From assembly GCF_001612825.1 (NCBI RefSeq), contig NZ_BDBE01000025.1:372001-436000 (forward strand): DNA of 64,000 nt. The letters run 5' to 3'. Position 1 is the first letter of the stretch; each line of letters starts with the position of its first letter. Shown piece by piece: positions 31,811-41,722 of the stretch. Origin of the DNA: Nocardia caishijiensis NBRC 108228. GTDB taxonomy: Bacteria; Actinomycetota; Actinomycetes; Mycobacteriales; Mycobacteriaceae. The translations under genes were made by a program, and so were the position numbers. Below the pieces are notes generated by a model. It saw only the letters and a program-made list of their open reading frames with translations, had not been told where the DNA came from and did no database searches.

Positions 31811-32824
31811 TCAGCCGAACAGGGCGAGTTGCGGGTTCGTCGGCGCGGGAGCGACGGTCGGCGGAGTCGTAGGGCCCTGCTCGCGGCGGAGCCCGTGCGC
31901 GGTGAGCAGCGGGTTCACCCGGTCTCGCAACCAGTCGCGGTAGGTGGGGGTGACGTTGGCGCCCCGGTTGTAGAGCTGGCGGTAGCGGCGCATCAGGGCG
32001 GGATGTTCGGTGTCGAGCCAGGCCAGGAACCAGTCGCGGGTGGGGCCGCGCAAATGCATGGGGAAGGCCGTCGCGCTGGCGGCGCCCGCGTCGGCGATCG
32101 CGGCGAACAGGGCATCGAGGTGAGCGCGGCTGTCGGTGAGGCACGGAATGATCGGGGCCGCCATCACGTGCACGGAGAAACCCGCGTCGGCCAGAGCACG
32201 CACGAGGTCGAGGCGGGCGCGGGGTTCGGGGGTGCCCGGTTCGAGACTGTGGTGCAGGTCGGGGTCGAGAATCGCGATCGACACCGCCACACTCACTTCT
32301 ACCCGCCGCGCCGCTTCGGTGAGCAACGGCAGATCCCGGCGCAGCAGCGGGCCCTTGGTGAGAATCGAGAACGGCGTACCGGATTCGGTGAGCGCGCGAA
32401 TGATGCCCGGCATCAACCGGTATCGCCCCTCGGCCCGCTGATACGGATCGGTATTGGTGCCGAGCGCCACCGCCTCGCGCTGCCACGATCGCCGCCCGAG
32501 CTCGCGGCGCAATACCGCGGCCACATTGGTCTTCACCACGATCTCGGAATCGAAATCGCGTCCGGCGTCCAGCCCGAGATATTCGTGACTGCCGCGCGCG
32601 AAACAGTATCGGCACGCGTGCGAACACCCGCGCATCGGATTGATGGTCCACCGGAACGGCAACGCGCTGCTCTCGGGCATCTTGTTCAGCGCGCTCTTGC
32701 ACAGCACCTCGTGAAAGGTGATGCCGTCGAACTCGGGCGTGCGCACGGTGCGGACGAGCCCCGCCCGGCTCAAACCGGGCAGGGCACCGTCATCGGCATC
32801 GAGGGTCTGGGGCTGCCACCGCAC
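31811..32824 (-). CDS. Rv2578c-family radical SAM protein
   Basis: A 337-residue radical SAM enzyme with the [4Fe-4S] cluster motif CSHACRYC preceded by INPMRG, and family blocks ALGTNTDPYQRAEGRYRL and FSILTKGPLLRRD. The reaction is unknown; related SplB-like proteins act on DNA photolesions, which fits the SOS control seen here. I chose GTG 32824 (start RWQPQTL), which matches the family; the frame is open further upstream across the SOS box and into the next gene, so longer starts are rejected. It is convergent with the MFS gene. As I recall, M. tuberculosis Rv2578c is also LexA-controlled. Confidence 0.9.
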   Translation of the reverse strand: MRWQPQTLDADDGALPGLSRAGLVRTVRTPEFDGITFHEVLCKSALNKMPESSALPFRWTINPMRGCSHACRYCFARGSHEYLGLDAGRDFDSEIVVKTNVAAVLRRELGRRSWQREAVALGTNTDPYQRAEGRYRLMPGIIRALTESGTPFSILTKGPLLRRDLPLLTEAARRVEVSVAVSIAILDPDLHHSLEPGTPEPRARLDLVRALADAGFSVHVMAAPIIPCLTDSRAHLDALFAAIADAGAASATAFPMHLRGPTRDWFLAWLDTEHPALMRRYRQLYNRGANVTPTYRDWLRDRVNPLLTAHGLRREQGPTTPPTVAPAPTNPQLALFG

Positions 32825-32832
32825 CCTCTGAG

Positions 32833-32848
32833 TCGAACATGCGTTCGA
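32833..32848 (-). promoter_or_regulatory. LexA SOS box upstream of the radical SAM gene
   Basis: TCGAAC-ATGC-GTTCGA is an exact match to the actinobacterial/mycobacterial LexA box (TCGAAC-N4-GTTCGA). It lies eight bases upstream of the chosen start of the radical SAM gene and seven bases after the stop of the dehydrogenase gene. It predicts LexA repression and induction by DNA damage. Confidence 0.8.
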
Positions 32849-32855
32849 TCGACTG

Positions 32856-33830
32856 TCAAGCGTGGCGCGGGGCGAGGGCGAAGTCGACGAGATCGTGGAT
32901 GCTTTCCTGGATCGGGCGCGGCCGGTAGCCGAGTTCACGTTCGGCTTTGCCGTGGTCGACGACCGGTGCCGAAATGATCGCGCCGAGCGCGGCTTTGGAG
33001 ATCACGTCCGAACCGAGGCGCTTGCTGATCGGTTCGAGCACGGGCATGAGGGCGCCGATGAGACCCGCGGGGATCGCGAAACGCGGCCCGGCGACGCCCG
33101 CGTGCCGCGCCGCGATCCGGCACAGCTCGATCAGGGTGATCATGTGCCCGCCGAGCAGGTAGTTCTCGCCGGTGCGGCCCTTCTCGCCCGCCAGGATCAG
33201 GCCGAGCGCCACATCGCGCACGTCGACCATGTCGAAGCCGCCGCCGATCATCACCGGAACCCGGCCGCGCGCGGAGTCCACCGTGGTGCGGTTGACGCGC
33301 GAGAGCTGGCGCAGGTTGTCCACCGGGCCGAAGACGCCGGTCGGGTTCACGATCACCGCGTCGAGGCCCCGCTCGATCGCGGGCCGCAACGACAGTTCGC
33401 CCGTCCATTTGGAGCGGTCGTACACCGGCAGGTCGGGATCGTCGGATCGCTGCGAGGTCTCATCGATGTGCCCGCCCGCCCGGTACTGGTCGAAGGCGTG
33501 GATGGAGCTGGTGTGCACGAACCGGCGAGCGCCCACCTCCAGCGCGGCCTCGGCGGTGACCCGCACGCCCTCGGTGTTCACCCGCCAGGCCAGGTCGTTG
33601 TTCTTGGCCAGCGTGATCAGCGCGACCAGGTGGTACACCACCTCGGCGCCGTCCAGCGCCGTGCGCATCGACGCGGCGTCGAGCACGTCGCCCTCGACCC
33701 AGGTGACGGCCGGATCGGTGGTGGCGGGGGCGACGCGGTCGATGGCGACCACCTCGTGTCCGCGCTCCACGAGCTGGGGGATCAGGTTGGACCCGAGGTA
33801 GCCGGCTGCGCCGGTCACTGCGACCTTCAT
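32856..33830 (-). CDS. Extended short-chain dehydrogenase / NAD-dependent epimerase-dehydratase
   Basis: A 324-residue Rossmann protein. The cofactor motif is TGAAGYLG at residues 7-14, followed by an acidic Asp (VAIDR) typical of NAD preference, and the catalytic YDRSK (YxxxK) with an upstream HTSSIHAF. It belongs with extended SDRs such as sterol dehydrogenases, dihydroflavonol reductases and sugar epimerases. ATG 33830 has no ribosome-binding site, but TATCCT at 33838-33843 lies exactly seven bases upstream, fitting a leaderless transcript. A KstR-consensus palindrome abuts this -10, so a steroid or cholesterol-related 3-beta-hydroxysteroid or acyl substrate is suspected but not proven. 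Confidence 0.85.
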   Translation of the reverse strand: MKVAVTGAAGYLGSNLIPQLVERGHEVVAIDRVAPATTDPAVTWVEGDVLDAASMRTALDGAEVVYHLVALITLAKNNDLAWRVNTEGVRVTAEAALEVGARRFVHTSSIHAFDQYRAGGHIDETSQRSDDPDLPVYDRSKWTGELSLRPAIERGLDAVIVNPTGVFGPVDNLRQLSRVNRTTVDSARGRVPVMIGGGFDMVDVRDVALGLILAGEKGRTGENYLLGGHMITLIELCRIAARHAGVAGPRFAIPAGLIGALMPVLEPISKRLGSDVISKAALGAIISAPVVDHGKAERELGYRPRPIQESIHDLVDFALAPRHA

Positions 33831-33843
33831 GCGGCCGAGGATA

Positions 33844-33857
33844 TAGAACATGTTCTA
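33844..33857. promoter_or_regulatory. KstR-consensus palindromic operator
   Basis: TAGAACATGTTCTA is a perfect 14-base palindrome and matches the KstR consensus TnnAACnnGTTnnA at every fixed position. It directly adjoins the predicted -10 hexamer (33838-33843) of the dehydrogenase gene, a position suited to repression. Other TetR-family regulators can use similar sites. Confidence 0.6.
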
Positions 33858-33920
33858 GTTTTGCCATGGAATCCCGCGGATCGAGTCCGTCGCGAGTCGA
33901 AACCGGTGGGGGTGTTCGGC

Positions 33921-33926
33921 TATATT
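33921..33926 (+). promoter_or_regulatory. Candidate -10 element for the EspC/EspA-like operon
   Basis: TATATT stands out in GC-rich surroundings about 95 bases upstream of the EspC-like start. No clear -35 partner is seen. The stretch 33858-34021 contains no gene. Confidence 0.35.
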
Positions 33927-34021
33927 TGGCGCACTGCGCAAACGGGCGGTCGCGTCGGGAGTTGCGCGGCTACCCGATCGTGGTCTCGGGACCGACTTTT
34001 CACGACGAGTGGGGGATTCGC

Positions 34022-34351
34022 ATGACCGATCTCTCGGTGCAAACCGAAGGTGTCAACGCGTTCGCGACGACCAATGCCGGGGTGGCGGGGCAGATCGCGG
34101 CGGCGGGCAATTTCGACCTGGTGGCCAACGTCTCCGCGATGACACCCGTGTTCGGGCTCATCGGCGCCGACTACCTGGCGATGTTCGCGGCCGCGCAGGT
34201 GTTGCAGGCCAAGGACATCAACGACCTGTCGGCCAAGTTCGGCTCGCTGTCGGACGCCGCGTTCCGCTCGTCGGTGACGTTCGACGCCACCGACATCGAC
34301 AACGCCGCGGAGCTCGCGCGCCAGGCGGCCGGTATCGGGGGCGGGGCATGA
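34022..34351 (+). CDS. EspC-like type VII secretion substrate (ESX-1 secretion-associated family)
   Basis: A 109-residue helical protein beginning MTDLSVQTEGVNAFATTNAG, the pattern of EspC/DUF2580 proteins. A middle hydrophobic turn separates two helices. Where EspC has its YxxxD-type secretion signal, this protein reads FDATD (Phe87 to Asp91), so the Tyr is replaced by Phe. ATG 34022 follows a GGGGGA site. It overlaps the EspA-like gene by four bases. EspC is co-secreted with EspA through ESX-1 in mycobacteria; here no ESX genes lie in the window, so the export machine must be elsewhere. Confidence 0.75.
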   Translation: MTDLSVQTEGVNAFATTNAGVAGQIAAAGNFDLVANVSAMTPVFGLIGADYLAMFAAAQVLQAKDINDLSAKFGSLSDAAFRSSVTFDATDIDNAAELARQAAGIGGGA

Positions 34352-35967
34352 AGCCGTTGAGCACGGGCGACACCGGCGTCATCAGCCCGGAGGCGTCGCT
34401 GGCCACCGCCGAGTCCGCGACGCAGTCGGCGCTGGGCGCCGTGCCGCGGGAACTGGCGGGCCAGGCCATCCTCGACGTGCCGCTGGTGCAGCTGCCCGAG
34501 GACGTCGAGGAGCCCGTCTTCGCCCTCGCCCAGAAGATCACCGAGGAAACCCAGCAGGCAGGTGTGCCCGCCGGGCTGCCCGGCATGTCCGGGCTCGGCA
34601 CCGGCACGGACGCCCAGGACATCCTCTCGGGTGTCTCGGACGACGCGTCCTCGGCGCTCACCGAGGTGCAGGGCGCGTTGAGCCAGGCCACGATCGACCC
34701 GTTCGGTACCGCCCAGACCCTGATGAACCAGGCCAAGAGCGCGGTCACCGGGGCGACGGGCGGCGCCGCGAACACGAGCACCGGTGCCACCAACTCGGCC
34801 GCCGCGACGACGCTCACCGATGACCCGGTCGCGGCCCTGATGAACGGTCTGTCGCTGCCCGCGCTGCCCGGCATCGAGACGCTGTTCCAGCCGTTCCTCG
34901 ACCTGCTCAGCAGCTTCGGCACCGGCGTGTTCGGCTCGCTCGACCCCACCTCCATCCTGAGCAACTCCTCGGCCGTCATCGAACAGGCCATGACCTTGGC
35001 CCAGGGCGGTGTGAAAACCGTGCAGCAACTGTGGGAAGGCCAGTCCGCCGACGCCGCGACCGCGGCGAGTCAGCAGGCACAGGTCGAGGGGCAGGAAACC
35101 AGTCAGCGCGGCATCGACATCTCCGCGCTCACCCAGCAGGCGGCCGCGGTCGTGCAGACGGGCAACGCCCAGCTCACCTCCATCGCCACCGCCTTCGCCG
35201 CGCAGGCGACGGCACTCGCGCCGACCATCATGCTGCCGCCGACCCAGGCCACGCTGATCGGTCTGGCCACCACGCACCTGGGCGAGGCGGTCACCGTCGT
35301 CAACGCCACCCGAGGCCAATTGGCCGGGTACACCGGGGAACTCAGCGGGGTGGTCGGTCAGCTCGCGAGCCAGAGCGGACTGCCCTCGCCGGAGGAGGTG
35401 CTCCAGGCCGCCTCGGAGAACATCGGCGAACCGCTGCTCACCCAGGCCGAGGACGCGCTCAGCAGCGCCACCGAGACCAGTGCGGCCAGCACCGGTGGCA
35501 CCGGCGCAACCACCACGTCCCCGGCGGGCACCAGCCCGGCGGGCACGGGCGGCGGCGGTGGCTCGAGTGCCGCGCTCGGCGCCCTCGGTACCGCGCGCGG
35601 TGGCGGCGGTGGCGGTGGCGGTGGCGGCAGCTCGAGTGGCACTCCGAGCACCGGCTCGCCGAAGTCGACGGCACTGCCCGGCTCCGCGATGCCCGCCGCC
35701 GGTCGTGTGATGGCGACGAGCCTCGGCACCGGCATGGGCGGTGCGAGCACCACGCCCGCGAGCGCGGGTTCCGGGTTCATGGGCGGCAGCCCGGGCGCGG
35801 CGGGCGCGGGCCAGCGCGGCAACGACGAGGAACACGGCCGCACGGTGCAGCCCTACCAGAGCCGCACCGGAAACGAAGACCTCACCGGTCTCCTCGGCGA
35901 AGCCACGCCCGAGGTCATCGGCGCCGTCCACGAGGACGAACGCACCGCCGACGAAGACCGGTTCTGA
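34348..35967 (+). CDS. EspA/EspB-like type VII secretion partner with Gly/Ser-rich linker
   Basis: A 539-residue protein starting at an ATG that overlaps the EspC-like stop. The first 370 residues are mostly helical and Ala/Gln/Thr-rich with a WxG motif (LWEG, Trp229). Residues about 400-480 are a Gly/Ser/Ala/Thr-rich low-complexity linker including ten consecutive Gly. The last 40 or so residues are acidic (GNDEEHGRTVQPYQSRTGNE then ending EDRF). A long helical domain, disordered glycine-rich linker and acidic tail are typical of EspA/EspB/PPE-like substrates. I see no YxxxD right after WEG. The pairing with an EspC-like gene is the strongest argument. It ends at a perfect hairpin. Confidence 0.65.
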   Translation: MKPLSTGDTGVISPEASLATAESATQSALGAVPRELAGQAILDVPLVQLPEDVEEPVFALAQKITEETQQAGVPAGLPGMSGLGTGTDAQDILSGVSDDASSALTEVQGALSQATIDPFGTAQTLMNQAKSAVTGATGGAANTSTGATNSAAATTLTDDPVAALMNGLSLPALPGIETLFQPFLDLLSSFGTGVFGSLDPTSILSNSSAVIEQAMTLAQGGVKTVQQLWEGQSADAATAASQQAQVEGQETSQRGIDISALTQQAAAVVQTGNAQLTSIATAFAAQATALAPTIMLPPTQATLIGLATTHLGEAVTVVNATRGQLAGYTGELSGVVGQLASQSGLPSPEEVLQAASENIGEPLLTQAEDALSSATETSAASTGGTGATTTSPAGTSPAGTGGGGGSSAALGALGTARGGGGGGGGGGSSSGTPSTGSPKSTALPGSAMPAAGRVMATSLGTGMGGASTTPASAGSGFMGGSPGAAGAGQRGNDEEHGRTVQPYQSRTGNEDLTGLLGEATPEVIGAVHEDERTADEDRF

Positions 35968-35971
35968 TCGA

Positions 35972-36004
35972 GGTTCGCCCGCGGCCCGGTGCCGCGGGCG
36001 AACC
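35972..36004. terminator. Bidirectional terminator between the EspA-like gene and a secreted protein gene
   Basis: Perfect 13-base arms (35972-35984 and 35992-36004) with a 7-base loop lie in the 42-base gap between convergent stops at 35967 and 36010. There is no T-tract. Confidence 0.8.
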
Positions 36005-36009
36005 TGGAC

Positions 36010-36504
36010 TCACTTCTCGAAGGCGTCGACCAGCTTCTTGGTGAGGTCGGTGAAACGCTTGCGCGCGGCCTGCTGTTCAGGGTTGAGGCCGTCGGCCGCG
36101 TCGGGGGAGTAGACCACCAGGTGGGCGTCCTCGGCCGGATCCTCGGTGAGCAGGTCGACGATCTGGGCGCCCTTGCCCTCCCCGGCGGGGATGCCGAAGT
36201 CGGTCTCCTGGAGCGCGTCGATCTCCGCGCGCGCGGCCGAGATCACGTCGGCGGCGACCTTTCCCCGCTCTTCCTTCGGCGTGGTCTCGGCCTTGCGGTC
36301 CTTGCTCACCGCGTCGGGCCGGTAGACGGCCGTGCCGTCATCGAACACCTGCAGCACCGGTCGCAGGTCCGTGCGGGTCGACCACCCGGCGGGGATCGTG
36401 GTGACGCTGATCAGGGGTAGCGGTGCCGGGTCGGCATGGGAGAGCGCGCCCGCACCTGGCAGGGCGAGCGCGCAGACGAGCAGACCGATGATGGGCAGGC
36501 GCAT
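36010..36504 (-). CDS. Small secreted protein (Rv2576c-like by position)
   Basis: A 164-residue exported protein. The signal peptide is clear (MRLPIIGLLVCALALPGAGA, cleavage near SHA-DP). The mature part has a strand-rich first half (TRTDLRPVLQVFDDGTAVY) and charged helices at the end (QQAARKRFTDLTKKLVDAF). No enzyme motif is seen. It lies just downstream of the metallopeptidase gene on the same strand, matching the position of M. tuberculosis Rv2576c next to Rv2575 as I recall. Function unknown. Confidence 0.8.
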   Translation of the reverse strand: MRLPIIGLLVCALALPGAGALSHADPAPLPLISVTTIPAGWSTRTDLRPVLQVFDDGTAVYRPDAVSKDRKAETTPKEERGKVAADVISAARAEIDALQETDFGIPAGEGKGAQIVDLLTEDPAEDAHLVVYSPDAADGLNPEQQAARKRFTDLTKKLVDAFEK

Positions 36505-36549
36505 GGTTTCCCCTCGATGAAAAACGCTGTGTCGGATCGGGTTCGAGGG

Positions 36550-37476
36550 TCAGCGTAACCCGGGGGGATTGTTCAGGTCGGTGGCGGAATAGGTATCGCA
36601 GGACTGCACCGAGCCGCTGCGGTACCCCGCGAGGAACCACTTCTGGCGCTGGTCGGAGGAACCGTGCGTCCACGACTCCGGGTTCACACCACGACCAGCC
36701 GCACGCTGGATGCGGTCGTCGCCGACGGCGTTGGCGGCCGACAGCGCGTCCCGGATGTCGTTGTCCGACAGCGGCTTCAGGAACGGTTGATTGCTGCCAG
36801 GAGCGTTCTGCTTGTCGGCGTAGTGAGCCCACAAACCCGCGTAGCAGTCGGCTTGCAGTTCGGTACGCACCGCGCCCGATTCGGGTCCGCGCGGATCCTG
36901 CTGCGCGCGGCCGATGTCGCCGAGCTGGTTCTGGATGTGATGACCCACCTCGTGGGCCACCACGTACTCCTGGGCCAGTGGTCCCGCGCTGGCGCCGAAC
37001 CGGTCGACGAGTTCCTGGAAGAAGCTGGTGTCGAAGTAGGCGGTGCGATCGGCCGGGCAGTAGAAGGGGCCGACATCGCTGGTCGCGTTGCCGCACCCGG
37101 TGTTCACCGCGCCGGTGAACAGGACGAGCTCGGGCCGCACGTACCGCTGACCGGTCTGTTTCGGCAGTTCCGCGCCCCAGACCGCGTCCAGGCTCTGCGC
37201 GGTGAGCACGACCCGGCAGTCGACGTACTTGTTCGCATCCGCACCGGTCTTGCAGTGTTCGGGTGTCCCGGCGGTGGCGTCCCCGCCCTGGTACTGCCCG
37301 TCGGACAACCCGGTGCCCGTGCCGGAGCCGGTCAGGTCGACGCCGAACAGCAGGCCGACAACCAGCAGGATCAGACCGCCCGCACCACCGCCGACGGCCA
37401 GCTTGCCGCCCATCCCCGGTCCGCCGCCCGAGGACGCCCGGCCCGGATCGATCTGCATACCCTCGTTGAAGGTCAT
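36550..37476 (-). CDS. YpfJ-family neutral zinc metallopeptidase, membrane-anchored
   Basis: A 308-residue protein starting [19 protein letters not shown], the typical N-terminus of the YpfJ/Rv2575 family. One membrane helix lies at about residues 33-52, followed by an extracytoplasmic zinc protease domain with HEVGH at His175-Glu176 to His179 and a characteristic [14 protein letters not shown] block before it. Four Cys residues (NTGCGN, FYCPAD, YVDCRV, ADCYAG) could form disulfides. The substrate is unknown. It is divergent from aspS; the 197-base gap holds promoters for both. Confidence 0.9.
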   Translation of the reverse strand: MTFNEGMQIDPGRASSGGGPGMGGKLAVGGGAGGLILLVVGLLFGVDLTGSGTGTGLSDGQYQGGDATAGTPEHCKTGADANKYVDCRVVLTAQSLDAVWGAELPKQTGQRYVRPELVLFTGAVNTGCGNATSDVGPFYCPADRTAYFDTSFFQELVDRFGASAGPLAQEYVVAHEVGHHIQNQLGDIGRAQQDPRGPESGAVRTELQADCYAGLWAHYADKQNAPGSNQPFLKPLSDNDIRDALSAANAVGDDRIQRAAGRGVNPESWTHGSSDQRQKWFLAGYRSGSVQSCDTYSATDLNNPPGLR

Positions 37477-37615
37477 CGCGGTACTCGCCTTCGCTCGGTT
37501 GTCCAGCTGCCGTGCAGCATCATTCGCCGTCGCGCGCCTGGCCGTGGCGCAGGGCGCGCGACAAGCTTGACACGGCGCGGAAGATATCGGTTTTCCCTCG
37601 CCCATCGTGTCTCAC

Positions 37616-37621
37616 TACGAT
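37616..37621 (+). promoter_or_regulatory. Candidate -10 element of aspS
   Basis: TACGAT fits the TANNNT -10 pattern and lies 53 bases upstream of the aspS GTG, implying a leader of about 46 bases. A weak TTTCCC lies 18 bases further upstream. Confidence 0.35.
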
Positions 37622-37673
37622 GGTCGTGCACCGGGTGTTCTCCACGGTGCGACAAATCGTCGAAAGGAATACC

Positions 37674-39476
<1,803 letters not shown>

Positions 39477-39544
39477 CGACCGGAAAGCAGCACCGGTAGT
39501 TTCTGGAGTGGTCCCGACAGGGGCCGCGGACCAGGAGGCTATCG

Positions 39545-40513
39545 GTGCTGCATCTGCGCATTATCAGTCCACCCGAGAAGACCGCTGAGCTGGTCGGCAT
39601 TCTCGAGGCCGATGCGGGTGTCACCCACCTGACCGTGGCGCCCGGCATCGCGGTCGACCCAGGCGGTGATCTGGTCCAGGCCGACATCGCCCGCGAGGCG
39701 GCCAACAAGATCCTGCACGACGTGAAGTCGCTCGGACTCGTCCACTCCGGCGGTATCACGCTCGGCCCGGTGGAAGCCGTGCTGTCCGACGCCGCCGACC
39801 GGGCGGTCCGGGCGGCACCCGGCGACCCGAGCGACGCCGTGGTCTGGGAACAGCTGCTCGTGGAGACGCACGAGGAATCCTCGCTCAACTCCACCTTCCT
39901 CGCGTTCCTGACCATCGCCTGCCTGCTCGCCTCGATCGGTGTGGCGACGAATTCGCCCGTCACCATCGTCGGCGCGATGGTGGTCGGCCCGGAGTTCGGG
40001 CCACTGGCGGCGTTGTCGGTCGCACTGGTGCGCCGCAATTGGCGGTTGGCGCGGCGGTCGATGATCGCGCTGGCGGTGGCCTTCCCGGTCGCGATGGTGA
40101 TCACCTTGTTCGCCACGATGCTGTGGGAGCGGGTGGGCTGGATCACCGTCGAGGGCGTGATGGACGCGCACAATGTCGACTTCATCTACCAGGTCGGGCC
40201 GTTCTCCCTGGTCGTCGCCCTGCTGGCCGGTGCGGCGGGCATGCTGTCGCTGGTCACCGCGAAATCGGCGGCCCTGATCGGGGTGTTCATCTCGGTCACC
40301 ACCGTGCCCGCGGCGGGCTATGCGGTGGTGGCCGCGACGCTCGGTCAGTGGCAGCGAGCGTTCGAGTCGGCCGGTCAGCTCGCGGTGAACCTGGTCGGCA
40401 TCGTGGTGGCCGGTGTGCTCGTGCTGGAACTGCGGCCGCGCGCGGGCGACGAGTCAGGCCCCGTCGGACGGTTCAAGCGGGCGATCGGCATGAAGACGCC
40501 GCTGCGGCACTAG
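39545..40513 (+). CDS. DUF389 integral membrane protein
   Basis: A 322-residue protein with a soluble ferredoxin-like N-terminal domain (LHLRIISPPEKTAELVGIL) and about six membrane helices from residue 115 on, including the family block TNSPVTIVGAMVVGPEFGPL. This is the DUF389 pattern; function unknown, possibly transport. GTG 39545 follows GGAGG. Its TAG stop lies inside the palindrome CTAG that also provides the stop of the gene on the opposite strand. Confidence 0.88.
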   Translation: MLHLRIISPPEKTAELVGILEADAGVTHLTVAPGIAVDPGGDLVQADIAREAANKILHDVKSLGLVHSGGITLGPVEAVLSDAADRAVRAAPGDPSDAVVWEQLLVETHEESSLNSTFLAFLTIACLLASIGVATNSPVTIVGAMVVGPEFGPLAALSVALVRRNWRLARRSMIALAVAFPVAMVITLFATMLWERVGWITVEGVMDAHNVDFIYQVGPFSLVVALLAGAAGMLSLVTAKSAALIGVFISVTTVPAAGYAVVAATLGQWQRAFESAGQLAVNLVGIVVAGVLVLELRPRAGDESGPVGRFKRAIGMKTPLRH

Positions 40514-41529
40514 ACGCGGGCGACCGGTCCCGCGGTGAGCATCCGGTAGGCGTAGGTGACCGCGATCGTGCACACCGGCCCGGCGACGAACAACCCGATC
40601 CCGCAGGCGAGTACACCGACGAAGGTGACGAGTGCGACCGTGAGGAACAGCAGCACGCTGGCCCACAGGTTGGCGAGCACCAGCATGCCGCTCGCCTTGA
40701 TCGCCTCGACCGGGCCGTAGTCCTGGTCGATCACGAAGTGCAGCGAGAACATGCACAGGAACCCGACGATCACGCCAGGCGCCAGGCACAACGCCGAGGC
40801 GAGCAGGGTCGCGGTGAAGGCCAGCAGCGCCGTGAGCAACACGTTGCCCGCGTTCACGAACCGGAAGAACGACCCGAAAGCCGGTGGGTATCCGTCGGTT
40901 TCGTACAGCGCCCCACGCACCATCGCCGCCTGCAGCAACCACAGCGCAACCAGTACGAGCAGGAACAGGAACAGCACGCTCAGCGGCGAGGTGGGGTTCA
41001 CGATCTGCACGATCGCGAGGGCCCCGAGATAGATGAGCACACCCACGCCGATTATCCCGAGCCACGGTCCGGGATTGGTGCGGAAGCGCTCGACGCCGTA
41101 GCTCAGGGACTGCCCGATGTCGAGGGCCTGTGCTCCCGAATGGAGGTAACCCGACGGCTGCCCGGACTGCGTCGGTGATACGCCACCGGCGGGGGGAGTC
41201 GCGTAACCCGAGGTCTCCGATTTTTCCTGGGGCACCGCGTAACCCGGACCGGTGCCCGGCTGACCGTAGTGCGGTGCGCCCATTCCCGAACCGGCAACCG
41301 GAGGTGGGGGCTCGACCGGCTCGGTGCCGTACTGGGCGGCGCCGGGTCCTTCGAATTGCGGATAGCCTGCGCCACCGGCCATTCCGTGCCTGCCCGTTCC
41401 CGAGCTCGGTGCGGCCGGGCGAGCGATGCCCTCGTGGTGTCCGGTGCCGTGGGCGAATTGCCCGCTACCGCCGGGCGCAGGCGACCCACCCGGTGAATCG
41501 CTCGATGCGGCGGACGGTGTGTCGGTCAC
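40510..41529 (-). CDS. Pro/Gly-rich membrane protein (Rv2560-like)
   Basis: A 339-residue protein whose first 135 residues are a Pro/Gly/Ser/Tyr-rich disordered cytoplasmic tail, followed by about six membrane helices. The helical part includes SYGVERFRTNPGPWLGIIG and DQDYGPVEAIKASG, a glycerophosphoryl-diester-phosphodiesterase-membrane-like or DUF975-like repeat pattern. M. tuberculosis Rv2560, a proline/glycine-rich membrane protein near rarA, is the likely counterpart by layout. Function unknown. GTG 41529 is the start; the stop codon is shared as CTAG with the convergent DUF389 gene. Confidence 0.8.
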   Translation of the reverse strand: MTDTPSAASSDSPGGSPAPGGSGQFAHGTGHHEGIARPAAPSSGTGRHGMAGGAGYPQFEGPGAAQYGTEPVEPPPPVAGSGMGAPHYGQPGTGPGYAVPQEKSETSGYATPPAGGVSPTQSGQPSGYLHSGAQALDIGQSLSYGVERFRTNPGPWLGIIGVGVLIYLGALAIVQIVNPTSPLSVLFLFLLVLVALWLLQAAMVRGALYETDGYPPAFGSFFRFVNAGNVLLTALLAFTATLLASALCLAPGVIVGFLCMFSLHFVIDQDYGPVEAIKASGMLVLANLWASVLLFLTVALVTFVGVLACGIGLFVAGPVCTIAVTYAYRMLTAGPVARV

Positions 41530-41722
41530 TGTGGTAGACCTTTCGACTCAACCGGTTTGCGGTGTGGCGCACTGCAGTTGACGTCGAGAAAACCCGACGA
41601 GCGACAGATGTGTCAAGCGAACAGGCACACGCGCGCAACCTCGGCGCCAACACGCCGGGCGACGCGGAAAGGTTGCGTAACCGCTCGCTAGAAGTGACCA
41701 GGTACGAGTAGCTTGAGAGGCG

